Source of the DNA: Ancylobacter amanitiformis
GTDB lineage: Bacteria; Pseudomonadota; Alphaproteobacteria; Rhizobiales; Xanthobacteraceae
Assembly (NCBI RefSeq): GCF_030814815.1
Contig: NZ_JAUSVR010000006.1
Span: 1 to 64,000, forward strand
Direction of reading: 5' to 3'
DNA: 64,000 bases
Shown one piece after another: positions 20,060-28,756 of this stretch; within the stretch, counting starts at the first letter, position 1, and each line of letters starts with the position of its first letter. Below the pieces are notes generated by a model, which saw only the letters and a list, made by a program, of their open reading frames with translations, ran no database searches and was not told where the DNA came from. A program made the translations under genes and the position numbers.

Positions 20060-20449
20060 TCAGGGGCAGACGTGAACCCACGCCCCGCCCCAGTTGCGCC
20101 GCCAGAAGCAGTCCGGCCGCACCGGCGGGCCCCAGGCGCGGGCATAGGGCGGCACGTACCAGTTGGTATAGTTGGGCCGCCAGGCGCAGCGCCACGGACC
20201 GCAGACCCACCGCACGTTCTCGGTGAGCGGGGCGGCGGCGGGCAGGGCGGTGCCGAGCACCGGACCGGCGACACCGGCCTGGGCCGGCGTACCGGCCATG
20301 CCCGTCACACCAAGCGCGGCGAGCGCCAGCGCGGCGGCGAACAGGGACTTGCGCAGACTTTTGCGCAGACCGGATGCGCGAGGGGCGGATGCACGGGTGG
20401 GCGACGTATCGGCACGAGACGTTTCGCAAGTCACGGCGAACTGGGGCAT
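20060..20449 (-). CDS. small secreted Trp/Cys-rich protein (129 aa)
   Basis: A long charged N-region leads into a signal segment (SLFAAALALAALGVTGMAGTPAQA). The mature part, about 70 residues, ends in a domain with four Cys and many Trp, Arg and Pro: VCGPWRCAWRPNY, then CFWRRNWGGAWVHVCP. Similar short GPWRC-type secreted proteins are common and uncharacterised in Rhizobiales. LRKSLRKSL is encoded by a small tandem duplication. A start nearer the signal segment is possible, since the first 25 residues look unlike a signal peptide. Confidence 0.6.
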   Translation of the reverse strand: MPQFAVTCETSRADTSPTRASAPRASGLRKSLRKSLFAAALALAALGVTGMAGTPAQAGVAGPVLGTALPAAAPLTENVRWVCGPWRCAWRPNYTNWYVPPYARAWGPPVRPDCFWRRNWGGAWVHVCP

Positions 20450-20637
20450 GGATCACTCCCGAGCGATTTAACCTGACACCCCACGATATCACGCGCCAAA
20501 CCCGACGCTATGCCTAAGCCCCTGCGGCAATGGAAATATTTCGGCGGCAGACTGGATTGTAGCGTCTCCCTTGCCCTAAGCTTTCGCATTCGCCGCTCCA
20601 TGCCACATGCCTGCCCCGGCCGTTTCAGGAGACACTC

Positions 20638-21333
20638 ATGCGCTCGAAGATCATCGGCACCGTGCTTCCCGTCCTGGAGATCGGTCTGGAGCCGGGAGAA
20701 TCGGTTGTCGGCGTGCCTGACCAGCTCTCCTGGATGTCGGGCGACGTGACGCTGACGACCTCGACCTCGGGCGCGGGGGGAGGCGGCCTGTTCGGGCTGG
20801 TGAGCCGCGCCGTCTCGGGCGGCGGGCTGTTCATGACCGAGTTCGCGGCCCAGCGCGGCCCGGGCAATGTCGCCTTCGCCGCCAAGCTGCCGGGCAGCAT
20901 CGTCGAGGTCGAGGTGAGCCCCGGGCGCGGCTATCTCGTGCACCGCCACGGCTTCGTCTGCGGCACGCCGGGCATCGAGGTGGCGAGTGCGTTCCAGCAA
21001 TCGCTGGGCGGAGCGGTGTTCGGCGGCGAGGGCTTCATCCTGCAGAAGCTCTCGGGCAGCGCCAAGGCGTGGATCGAGGTGGGCGGCGAGATCGTGACCT
21101 ATGATCTCCAGCCCGGCCAGTTCCTGCTGGTGCATCCCGGCCATGTCGGCTTCTTCGAGGAGAGCGTGTCCTTCGAACTCACCGCCCTGCGCGGCATCAG
21201 GAATGCGCTGTTCGGTGGTGACGGGCTGTTCCTGGTGAAGCTGTCCGGGCCCGGCAAGGTGTGGCTGCAGACGCTGACGGCCCCCGGCCTCGCCCACACG
21301 ATCAGCCCCTATCTGCCGCCGAGGCAGGGATGA
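20638..21333 (+). CDS. AIM24 / TIGR00266 family protein
   Basis: The 231-residue beta-rich protein has the TIGR00266 features: Met-rich and Gly-rich turns (VPDQLSWMSGDVTLTTST, GGGLFGLVSRAVSGGGLFMTEFAA) and repeated LPGSIVEVEV, GEGFILQKLSG, GDGLFLVKLSGPGKVWLQTL segments, suggesting an internally repeated double-stranded beta-helix. The mitochondrial homologue Aim24 affects membrane organisation; bacterial function is unknown. AGGAG precedes the ATG. The stop overlaps the GST start (ATGA). Confidence 0.9.
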   Translation: MRSKIIGTVLPVLEIGLEPGESVVGVPDQLSWMSGDVTLTTSTSGAGGGGLFGLVSRAVSGGGLFMTEFAAQRGPGNVAFAAKLPGSIVEVEVSPGRGYLVHRHGFVCGTPGIEVASAFQQSLGGAVFGGEGFILQKLSGSAKAWIEVGGEIVTYDLQPGQFLLVHPGHVGFFEESVSFELTALRGIRNALFGGDGLFLVKLSGPGKVWLQTLTAPGLAHTISPYLPPRQG

Positions 21334-22121
21334 CGATTGGGGCAGGGATGACGACAGCGGAGGGAGAGGCCGCGAGCCCTCCCGCCGCCCGCCCGCGCGT
21401 GTTCGGCGCGGCCTACAGCGTCTATGTCCGCATCGCGCGGCTGGCGCTGGCGGAAAAGGGGATCGAGCATGAACTGGTCCCCGTCGATGTCTTCGCCGCC
21501 GAAGGGGTGCCGCCCGGCTATCTCGACCGGCAGCCCTTCGGCCGCATCCCGGCCTTCGAACACGGCGATTTCACCCTCTACGAGACCGCGGCCATTGTCC
21601 GCTATGTCGACGAGGCCTTTGACGGCCCGTCGCTCCAGCCGGTGGACCTGCGCCAGCGCGCCCGCTGCAACCAGATCCTCAGCATCGCCGATGCCTATGC
21701 CTATCCCAGCCTTGTCTGGGGAATCTATGTGGAGCGCGTGGCGCGGCCGGCGGAGGGCGTTGCCGCCAATGAGGCACGGATTGCCGCCGCCCTTCCGCGC
21801 GCGCGGACCTGCCTCGCGGCGATGTACGATCTCATGGGCGGGAATGTCTGGCTCGCGGGTGCCGCGCTGTCGCTGGCCGATCTCTATCTCGCGGCGATGA
21901 TCGATTATTTCGTGCAGGCGCCGGAGGGGCGGGCGATGCTCGCCGAATATGAGCGGCTGGCCGCGTGGTGGTCCCGCATGGCCGTGCGTCGATCGATGGA
22001 GGCGACCCGGCCCGATGAGCCGGCGGCGGGCCTCACGGCATGCCGGCGCCGGTGCGGCTCAGCAGGAGGAGGCCGACCACCCCGCCGCCGAGCACGAAGA
22101 AGGCCGGGTTCACCTTCTTGA
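21330..22121 (+). CDS. glutathione S-transferase family protein
   Basis: The thioredoxin-like N-domain (AYSVYVRIARLALAEKGIEHELVPVDVF) and the GSH-binding QPFGRIPAFEHGDFTLYETAAIVRYVDEAF are intact. The helical C-domain contains GNVWLAGAALSLADLYLAAMIDYF. The 263-residue length includes a C-terminal Arg-rich tail that overlaps the convergent chrA gene by 89 bp. The start overlaps the AIM24 stop. A copy of ggcagggatgacga occurs at 21323 and again at 21341, so two in-frame ATGs (21330, 21348) exist. The substrate is unknown. Confidence 0.88.
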   Translation: MTIGAGMTTAEGEAASPPAARPRVFGAAYSVYVRIARLALAEKGIEHELVPVDVFAAEGVPPGYLDRQPFGRIPAFEHGDFTLYETAAIVRYVDEAFDGPSLQPVDLRQRARCNQILSIADAYAYPSLVWGIYVERVARPAEGVAANEARIAAALPRARTCLAAMYDLMGGNVWLAGAALSLADLYLAAMIDYFVQAPEGRAMLAEYERLAAWWSRMAVRRSMEATRPDEPAAGLTACRRRCGSAGGGRPPRRRARRRPGSPS

Positions 22122-22578
22122 TGAAATACACCCCGATGAACGCGCCGATGGCGATGGCGACGGTAAGCGAGCCGTCGATCGCGGTGCGGGCGATGGAAAT
22201 GGCGCCGGCCGCCATCAGGCCGATCACCATCGGCGCCATGCCGAGCTGCAGCGAGCGCCGCCATGGCGAGCCTTCGAAATGGTCCCACACCCGTGAGGCG
22301 CCCCACGAGATGACGCCCGAGGGCACGAAGAAGCCGAGATAGGCGAGAAGGGCGCCGAGATAGCCGGTGACATGATAGCCGATCACCAGCACCATCAGCA
22401 TGTTCGGTCCGGGCACCACCTGGCCGAGGCCGTATATGTCGCGGAACTGGTCGTCGGTCAGCCAGTGATGGGTGTCCACCACCAGCATCTTGGTCTCCGG
22501 CAGCACCGCCGCGCCGCCGCCCACCGCCAGCACGGACAGCAGCGAGAAGACGCCGAGGACGGAAAGATTCTCGCTCAT
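22033..22578 (-). CDS. chrA: short-chain chromate transporter (CHR) subunit, second
   Basis: This 181-residue membrane protein is one CHR half: FSLLSVLAVGGGAAVLPE, then LTDDQFRDIYGLGQVVPGPNMLMVLVIGYHVTGYLGALLAY, the conserved FGGG/PGP pattern. Together with the adjacent half it would form a hetero-dimeric chromate/sulfate-type exporter. It overlaps the first half by 4 bp (ATGA), so translation is coupled. Split short-chain CHR pairs are a known subgroup. Its 3' end overlaps the GST gene. Confidence 0.9.
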   Translation of the reverse strand: MSENLSVLGVFSLLSVLAVGGGAAVLPETKMLVVDTHHWLTDDQFRDIYGLGQVVPGPNMLMVLVIGYHVTGYLGALLAYLGFFVPSGVISWGASRVWDHFEGSPWRRSLQLGMAPMVIGLMAAGAISIARTAIDGSLTVAIAIGAFIGVYFIKKVNPAFFVLGGGVVGLLLLSRTGAGMP

Positions 22579-23228
22579 GCGCGGGGGCCTGCGGGGTCGG
22601 AGGGGGCGGCGCCGTCGTCGCGGCGGGGCCGGTAGATCAGCACGGCCGCCGGCCCGACGGTGAGCAGCACCCAGAGCAGCGAGATGTGCAGGAAGCTCAC
22701 CATCGCAATGGTGATCAGGATGATGGCGGCGTCGATCAGCCCGCCGAACTGCTTGCGGCCGATCTGCAGCGTCACCGCCGTGAGCATGCCGACCGCCGCC
22801 GCGCCGACCCCCACCAGCGTCGCGTTCACATAGGGGTTGCTGGCATTGGAGGCGTAGAGCACGCCCAGGATCATCACGAGGCTGGCACCCGGCAGGGTGA
22901 CACCGAGAAAGGCGACCACCGCGCCCGCCACGCCGCGCAGCCGGTCGCCGACGATGATGCTCATGTTGGTGGCGTTGAGGCCCGGCAGCGCCTGGGAAAT
23001 CTCCAGCGCCGACATGAAGTGCTCCTCGTCGAGCCAGCGCTTGCGAATGACCAGGCCGGCCCTGAGATAGGCCACCACGCCGCCGCCAAAGCTGGTGGCG
23101 CCGATGACCAGAAAGGTGAGGAAGATTTCCCACAGCGGCACGCCGCGCGGAAGGACATAGGCCGCCTCGCCGGCCGCCTCGCCGGCTCCCTTGGCGGGCC
23201 CGCCCGCTTCATCCGCGGTCGATCTCAT
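22575..23228 (-). CDS. chrA: short-chain chromate transporter (CHR) subunit, first
   Basis: The 217-residue half has a 25-residue Ala/Gly-rich head, then the CHR core: LTFLVIGATSFGGGVVAYLRAGLVIRKRWLDEEHFMSALEISQALPGLNATNMSIIVGDRLRG. About six hydrophobic segments follow. It starts 10 bp after the CYTH-like gene and overlaps its partner by 4 bp, so the three genes are an operon. No ChrB regulator is nearby, so chromate may not be the natural substrate. Confidence 0.9.
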   Translation of the reverse strand: MRSTADEAGGPAKGAGEAAGEAAYVLPRGVPLWEIFLTFLVIGATSFGGGVVAYLRAGLVIRKRWLDEEHFMSALEISQALPGLNATNMSIIVGDRLRGVAGAVVAFLGVTLPGASLVMILGVLYASNASNPYVNATLVGVGAAAVGMLTAVTLQIGRKQFGGLIDAAIILITIAMVSFLHISLLWVLLTVGPAAVLIYRPRRDDGAAPSDPAGPRA

Positions 23229-23238
23229 GATGCGCGGT

Positions 23239-24078
23239 TCATTCGTGGCTGGAGACGAACTGCTTGCCGAAATTGTACACCAGCGCCGTCTTGGTGGCGC
23301 CGAGCTTCACCCATTCGGGCGCGCGGGTCTGGATCGCCTTGAAGAATTCCTCCGAGCGCGCGCGGGCCTTGGCGTGCACCGTGTCGTAGCGGTCGAACTT
23401 CGCCTGGAAGGCGAACTCGCCGATGATCGAGGTCTCGGTCGCGCGGTCACGCCATACCGCGATGGTGGCCTTGGCGACGAATTCGTGGCCGAAATCGAAG
23501 GAGCCGACATTCACCTGCACCTCCTCGACGGGCAGGTTGTTCACCAGCGAGACCTTCTCGTCCGCATGCGCCGGGCAATGCTCGCGCAGCACCGGGAACA
23601 CGGTGGAAATCCGCTCCAGCCCCTCGTCCAGCACCAGGCCGGGGGTCAGTAGCACGCAATTATGCGAGTAGAGCGAGCGCATGCCCCCGAGGCTGTCCTT
23701 CAGCGGCAGCAGTTCTTCCTTGAACTTGATGTTGGCCGAGCCGCTCAGATGCGGCGTCACGTCGATGGCCGAGGCTGCGTCCAGATCGGGATGACGGAAC
23801 TTGAAGGTCAGCTCGTGCTCGTGCTCGGGCCAGCCATCCGTATAGAAGGTGCGTTTGCGCAGAATGAAGGCGTTGCGATAGAGGTCGCTGTCGGGCGTGT
23901 CGTAGAACAGCACCTCGCGGACCTGGCGCTTGAAGCCGTCCTTCGCGGTGGTGACGCCCACCTTGAATTCAGGGGCGATCAGGCACAGCTTGTGCCAGAA
24001 GACCTCGAACTGATGGGGATCGAAGAACCGCTCCGGGCGGAGCAGGATCTTGTACTCACGATAGTGAATATCGTCCAT
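23239..24078 (-). CDS. conserved protein with CYTH-like features, function unknown
   Basis: This 279-residue cytoplasmic protein begins MDDIHYREYKILLRP. The charge pattern (EYK near the N-terminus, ELTFKFRHPD near 80, IKFKEELLPL near 110, then EVQVNVGSFDFG and TSIIGEFAFQAKFDR) resembles alternating strands of the CYTH/triphosphate tunnel fold, but the exact ExExK motif is not clear. Related proteins are annotated only as hypothetical. It is first in the operon with the chrA pair, 10 bp upstream. An alternative GTG start lies at 24102. Confidence 0.6.
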   Translation of the reverse strand: MDDIHYREYKILLRPERFFDPHQFEVFWHKLCLIAPEFKVGVTTAKDGFKRQVREVLFYDTPDSDLYRNAFILRKRTFYTDGWPEHEHELTFKFRHPDLDAASAIDVTPHLSGSANIKFKEELLPLKDSLGGMRSLYSHNCVLLTPGLVLDEGLERISTVFPVLREHCPAHADEKVSLVNNLPVEEVQVNVGSFDFGHEFVAKATIAVWRDRATETSIIGEFAFQAKFDRYDTVHAKARARSEEFFKAIQTRAPEWVKLGATKTALVYNFGKQFVSSHE

Positions 24079-24269
24079 GGATGTCTCGAAGGCACCTGTC
24101 ACGAGGCTGTATTAGGGTTTACGCTTACTGCGAAATCGCCACAAGGGCATCTTCACGCTTGAGGCCGAGGCGGGCGGTCGCGGCGTGACGGCACAGGATG
24201 CCGGCGCCGCGGAAGCGTCCCGTCGGCGGGGTCTGGGGCCGGGATGTCCGCAAGAAGAGAGGCCGCACC

Positions 24270-25232
24270 ATGCCGTCCAAGCTCGACCAACTGCGTTCCA
24301 TGACCGTCGTCGTCTCCGATACCGGCGACATTGAAACCGTCCGGCGGCTCAAGCCGCAGGATTGTACCACCAATCCGACCCTGCTGCTCAAGGCGGCCGA
24401 GATGCCCGCCTATGCCCATCTCGTCGACGAGGCGATCGACTGGGGCCGCGCGCAGGGCGGTGGCGCGGTCCATGCCACCTGTGACCGGCTGGCGCTGAAT
24501 TTCGGTGCCGAGCTTTCCAAGATCGTGCCCGGCCGCGTCTCCACCGAGGTCGACGCCGACCTGTCCTTCGACACCGCCGCGACGCTGGACAAGGCCCGCG
24601 CCTTCATCAACGCCTATGAGGCGCGCGGCGTCGGCCGCGAGCGCATCCTCATCAAGGTGGCGTCCACCTGGGAGGGCATCCGCGCCGCCGAGGTGCTGCA
24701 GAAGGAAGGCATCGACTGCAACCTCACGCTGCTGTTCTCGCTCACCCAGGCGGTGGCGGCGGCCGATGCGGGCGCCTTCCTCATCTCGCCCTTCGTCGGG
24801 CGCATTCTCGACTGGCATGTCAAGGCGGGCGAGGGGCCGTTCACCGCCGAGACCGATCCGGGCGTCACCTCGGTGCGGCAGATCTATGCCTATTACAAGA
24901 AATACGGCATCTCGACCGTCGTGATGGGCGCGTCCTTCCGCAATACCGGCGAGATCGAGGCGCTGGCGGGCTGCGACCGGCTCACCATCGGCCCGGCTCT
25001 GCTCGACCAGCTCGCCGCCGACGAGGGCGTGCTGGAGCGCAAGCTCGACGCGTCCAATGTCGCCGAGGCACCGGCCCGGATCGAGCTTGACGAGAAGGCG
25101 TTCCGCTTCGCTCTCAACGAGGACCAGATGGCGACGGAGAAGCTCTCCGAAGGCATTCGCCTGTTCGTGAAGGACCTGCGCACCCTGCGCGGGCTCGTCG
25201 CCCGGCGGCTGGAAGGCGCGCAGGCGGCCTGA
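24270..25232 (+). CDS. tal: transaldolase
   Basis: The 320-residue protein has the TalB-class length and motifs: [29 protein letters not shown], with Asp17, and [16 protein letters not shown] with Schiff-base Lys129. [14 protein letters not shown] follows. It transfers dihydroxyacetone between sedoheptulose 7-phosphate and glyceraldehyde 3-phosphate in the non-oxidative pentose phosphate pathway. AAGAGAGG precedes ATG 24270. The TauE/SafE gene follows after 39 bp. Confidence 0.96.
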   Translation: MPSKLDQLRSMTVVVSDTGDIETVRRLKPQDCTTNPTLLLKAAEMPAYAHLVDEAIDWGRAQGGGAVHATCDRLALNFGAELSKIVPGRVSTEVDADLSFDTAATLDKARAFINAYEARGVGRERILIKVASTWEGIRAAEVLQKEGIDCNLTLLFSLTQAVAAADAGAFLISPFVGRILDWHVKAGEGPFTAETDPGVTSVRQIYAYYKKYGISTVVMGASFRNTGEIEALAGCDRLTIGPALLDQLAADEGVLERKLDASNVAEAPARIELDEKAFRFALNEDQMATEKLSEGIRLFVKDLRTLRGLVARRLEGAQAA

Positions 25233-25271
25233 TAGAGGAGGGCGCCCGCCCTCCTCACATGCCTGGCTTTG

Positions 25272-26030
25272 ATGACCTCTCCCGAACTCGCCTTCGTGCT
25301 GGCTGCCGGCCTCGCCGCCTTCTGCGTCGGCATGGGCAAGGGCGGTGTCCCCATGATCGGCACGCTCGCCGTGCCGATCATGTCGCTCGTCATGCCCCCC
25401 ATCGCCGCCGCCGGCCTGCTCCTGCCGGTCTATGTCGTCAGCGACATGTTCGGCGTGTGGGCCTACCGGCGCGAATTTTCCGCGCGCGTGCTCGCCATCA
25501 TCATTCCCGCCGCCGCGCTCGGCGTCGGCATCGGCTGGGCGACCGCCTCCTTCGTCACCGACGCCATGGTCGAGGTGATCATCGGGGTGATCGGCATCGC
25601 CTTCTGCCTGGTGCGCTGGTTCGGCACGGCGGGCGCGGTGGCGCGGCCGGCGGATGTGCCGCGCGGCCTGTTCTGGGGCGCCGTCTCGGGCTTCACCAGC
25701 TTCGTCACCCATGGCGGGGCGCCGCCCTACCAGATGTACGCGCTGCCGCTGAAGCTGCCGAAAATGGTCTATGCCGGCACCACGACCATCGCCTTTGCCG
25801 CCATCAACGCGATCAAGCTGGTGCCCTACTGGGCGCTCGGCCAGCTCAACCCCGCCAATCTGAAGGCCACCGCCCTGCTCATGCCGGTGGCGATCGGCGC
25901 CACCTTCGTCGGCGTGCAGGTGACGCGCCGCCTGCCGGAGGCGCTGTTCTACCGGCTCATCGTCATCGCCCTGTTCCTGCTCTCGCTGAAGCTGCTGCAG
26001 GGCGGGCTGTTCACCCTGCTCGGGCTCTGA
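25272..26030 (+). CDS. TauE/SafE-family sulfite/anion exporter
   Basis: The 252-residue protein has about eight hydrophobic segments. The first repeat shows AFCVGMGKGGVPMIGTLAVPIMSLVMPP and the second shows GFTSFVTHGGAPPYQMYALPLKLPK, both characteristic of TauE/SafE. Substrates in the family are sulfite, sulfoacetate or other small organic anions. Start 25272 follows TTG at 25269. The stop abuts the stop of the convergent MFS gene without a gap. Confidence 0.9.
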   Translation: MTSPELAFVLAAGLAAFCVGMGKGGVPMIGTLAVPIMSLVMPPIAAAGLLLPVYVVSDMFGVWAYRREFSARVLAIIIPAAALGVGIGWATASFVTDAMVEVIIGVIGIAFCLVRWFGTAGAVARPADVPRGLFWGAVSGFTSFVTHGGAPPYQMYALPLKLPKMVYAGTTTIAFAAINAIKLVPYWALGQLNPANLKATALLMPVAIGATFVGVQVTRRLPEALFYRLIVIALFLLSLKLLQGGLFTLLGL

Positions 26031-27272
26031 TCACGCCTCGTCCGTCACCGGCCGGCCGATGGCGGCGGCGGTCCAGAACCCGGCGGCTACCACCAGCGAG
26101 GCGGCGATGATCGCCGTCAGCACGGCGTCGTAGCCGCCCGTGGCGGTCCACAGCACGGCGAGGCCGGCGGGGGCCGCCGCGCGGGCGATCAGCGCGGGGA
26201 AGGCCAGCGCGCCGTTGACCGCGCCATAGGCGCGCCGGGTCAGCAGTTCCGGCACGATCAGGCCGCGCACGATGGTGATGATGCCGTTGACCGCGCCGAA
26301 GGCGAGCGCGAACAGCGCCACGGCGGCGAAGGCGGGCGGCATCAGTTCCAGCGCGAGGAAGGCGAGCGGAAACACCGCGACGATCAGCGAGCCGATCACC
26401 CGCACCGGCGCGCGCGGCGCCAGCACGGTGATGGCGATCCGCCCGGCGACCTGCGCCGGCCCGATAATGGCGATGGCGCCCACCACGGCGTGGGTGTCGA
26501 AGCCGCGCTCGATCAGCAGCGGGTAGAGATGGAAGGTGAAGCCGGAGAACATCGCGGCATAGGCGGTGAAGGCGACGGCCAGCGCCCAGAACACGGGCTG
26601 GCGCAGCGCCTCGCCCACCGCCGAGCGCCGTCCCTCGTCCGGCGCCGCACTGGCAGGCGGGCGGGCGAGATCGCGGGAGGGGTCGATGGCGACGAAATTC
26701 GCCGTGCCGCAGATCGCGATGTTGATCGCCGCCATCACCAGCAGCGTCTCGCGCCAGCCGATGCCCTCGATGAGCAGCTGGATCAGCGGAATGAACAGTG
26801 TGGAGGCGAAGCCGCCCCACATGGTGAGCGTGGTGATGCCCCCACGCGCCCGCATCGGCCCGGTTCGCCGCGCCACCACCGCGAAGGCGGGATCATACAG
26901 CGTGGCCGCCTGCATCGCGCCGATTCCGGCGGCGGCGAGATAGAACAGCACCATGCTGTCGGCCCGCGACCACAGCACGAAGAGCAGCCCGGCCAGCAGC
27001 GAGCCGCCGGCCATAATCGCGCGGCCATAGCCCCGGTCGATCCACACGCCCACGGGATAGGCGGCGAGCCCGGCCAGCGCGAGGCCGAGCGTGGCGGCGC
27101 CATAGAGCTGGGCCTTCGACCAGCCGAGATCCGTGCTCATCGCCTGCGCGATCAGCGGGAAGCTGTAATAGAGCGTGCCCCACGAGCAGACCTGCCCGAT
27201 GCCGAGCCCGGACAGGAACAGGCCGCGCGCGCCGGGCAGCGGCTCGGGCGCTGCGGGGGAGGAGACGCCCAT
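26031..27272 (-). CDS. MFS transporter
   Basis: The 413-residue protein has 12 predicted membrane segments, starting GLFLSGLGIGQVCSWGTLYYSFPLIAQAM, with the loop motif PVGVWIDRGYGRAIMAGGSL. It is nearest in style to the oxalate/formate antiporter-like or monocarboxylate group of MFS proteins. GAGGG precedes the ATG. It lies 14 bp downstream of an M20-type amidohydrolase gene, so the pair is an operon; import or export of an N-acyl amino acid or its product is a reasonable guess. Confidence 0.85.
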   Translation of the reverse strand: MGVSSPAAPEPLPGARGLFLSGLGIGQVCSWGTLYYSFPLIAQAMSTDLGWSKAQLYGAATLGLALAGLAAYPVGVWIDRGYGRAIMAGGSLLAGLLFVLWSRADSMVLFYLAAAGIGAMQAATLYDPAFAVVARRTGPMRARGGITTLTMWGGFASTLFIPLIQLLIEGIGWRETLLVMAAINIAICGTANFVAIDPSRDLARPPASAAPDEGRRSAVGEALRQPVFWALAVAFTAYAAMFSGFTFHLYPLLIERGFDTHAVVGAIAIIGPAQVAGRIAITVLAPRAPVRVIGSLIVAVFPLAFLALELMPPAFAAVALFALAFGAVNGIITIVRGLIVPELLTRRAYGAVNGALAFPALIARAAAPAGLAVLWTATGGYDAVLTAIIAASLVVAAGFWTAAAIGRPVTDEA

Positions 27273-27286
27273 GATCGGCCCTCGGC

Positions 27287-28489
27287 TCAGGCCGCGGGTC
27301 GCAGCAGGGAATGCACCAGATTGACCCAGTAGCTGGCTCCGACCGGAAGCAGCGCGTCGTTGAAGTCGTAATGCGCATTGTGCAGGTTGGCGCCGGGCCC
27401 GCTGGCGAGGCACAGATAGGCGCCCGGCGCCTTCTCCAGCATATAGGCGAAATCCTCCGCCGCCATGATCGGCTCGAAATCCGCCACCACCGCCCCGGCG
27501 CCGGCACCGGCGGTGAGGCGGGCGGCATCGAGCGCGTGGGCGAATTCGGCGCCGTGATTGACCAGCGCGGGATAGCGCCGCTCGTAGCGGATCTCGGCCC
27601 TGGCGCCCTGTGCGGCGCACACGCCCTCCACCACCGCGCGGAAGCGCTGCTCCACCAGGTCCCGCACCTCCTTGGTGAAGGTGCGCGCGGTGCCGCGCAG
27701 CACCACCTCGTCGGGGATCACGTTCCAGGTGTCGCCGCCATGGATCTGGGTGACGGTGACGACCGCCGCCTCCTGCGGGCTCACTGCGCGCGCCACGATG
27801 GACTGGAGCTGCGCCACGACCAGCGATGCCGTGAGCACCGGATCGATGCCGCGCTGGGGCATGGCGGCATGGGCGCCGCGGCCGATCACCTTCACCTCGA
27901 AAATGTCGAAGGCGGCGAACATCGGCCCCGGCCGGCCGAGAAAGGTGCCGAACGGCGCGTTCGGCCAGTTATGCAGGCCATAGACCGCCTGCATCGGGAA
28001 CAGGTCGAACAGGCCCTGCTCGACCATGACCCGCGCGCCGCCCTCGTTCTCCTCGGCCGGCTGGAAGATGAAATGCACCGTGCCGGCGAAATCGGGGTCC
28101 GCGCTCAGATGTCGGGCGGCGGCGAGCAGCATGGTCATGTGCCCGTCATGGCCGCAGGCGTGCATCTTGCCGGGGGTGTCGGAGCGCCAGGGCAGGTTGG
28201 TGGCCTCGTGAATGTCGAGCGCGTCCATGTCGGCGCGCAGCCCGATGGCTGGCCCCGCGCCGCGCGCGCCCTGCAGCGTCGCCACCAGCCCGGTGCCGGC
28301 GAGGCCGCGATGGATGGGCAGGCCGAAGCTCGCGAGCCGGGCGGCCACATAGGCGCTGGTGCGCTGTTCCTCGAAAGCCGTCTCGGGCATGGCGTGCAGC
28401 GTGCGTCGCCAGGAGGTGAATTCCTCCGCCGCCTGCGCGAGGGCGGGCAGGATGCCGGGGGCGATGTCGTCGTCGGTTTCATGCTGCAT
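27287..28489 (-). CDS. M20D-family amidohydrolase (hippurate hydrolase-like)
   Basis: The 400-residue zinc enzyme has LRADMDALDI, MHACGHDGHMTMLLAAARHL (metal-binding Cys112, His114, His117), IFQPAEENEGGARVM with the catalytic Glu pair, and GLHNWPNAPFG. A dimerisation domain follows, and near the end PIMAAEDFAYML. The family cleaves N-acyl amino acids or hippurate. Start 28489 (MQHETDDD) is preferred to the upstream frame. It leads an operon with the MFS gene 14 bp downstream. Confidence 0.92.
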   Translation of the reverse strand: MQHETDDDIAPGILPALAQAAEEFTSWRRTLHAMPETAFEEQRTSAYVAARLASFGLPIHRGLAGTGLVATLQGARGAGPAIGLRADMDALDIHEATNLPWRSDTPGKMHACGHDGHMTMLLAAARHLSADPDFAGTVHFIFQPAEENEGGARVMVEQGLFDLFPMQAVYGLHNWPNAPFGTFLGRPGPMFAAFDIFEVKVIGRGAHAAMPQRGIDPVLTASLVVAQLQSIVARAVSPQEAAVVTVTQIHGGDTWNVIPDEVVLRGTARTFTKEVRDLVEQRFRAVVEGVCAAQGARAEIRYERRYPALVNHGAEFAHALDAARLTAGAGAGAVVADFEPIMAAEDFAYMLEKAPGAYLCLASGPGANLHNAHYDFNDALLPVGASYWVNLVHSLLRPAA

Positions 28490-28640
28490 GTGCGGCCCGC
28501 CTGACGCTGCGCTGGAACTCGCGCGCTGTATAGGCACCCGCGCCGCTCCGAGGCAAGGGGCGCCGAAAGAGGCGCCGCATCGGGTAACACAAAGGTAGCG
28601 GTAAGGACGTGCTGCGCCTCTATTTCGCGGGAAAGGCGAA

Positions 28641-28665
28641 GGAACGTTGTCCGCTGGTGGGTGTT
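28641..28665 (+). promoter_or_regulatory. EcfG-type general stress promoter for the DUF892 gene
   Basis: GGAAC, 16 nt, TGTT: one mismatch to the alphaproteobacterial EcfG consensus GGAAC-N16/17-CGTT. The predicted start near 28673 leaves a leader of about 85 nt before the DUF892 ATG. Confidence 0.65.
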
Positions 28666-28756
28666 CTACCTTCCGTGGGCCGCGCCGCGACGGCAGATAA
28701 GGCCCCTGATCTAGACATTACGTACATGCCGCACGCTCCATCAGGAGGAAATTACC

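Noticed and set aside
22033-23133. 366-codon frame covering both chrA halves
   Set aside because: The upper part reads the wrong frame of the first chrA gene; the two halves are separate genes overlapping by 4 bp.
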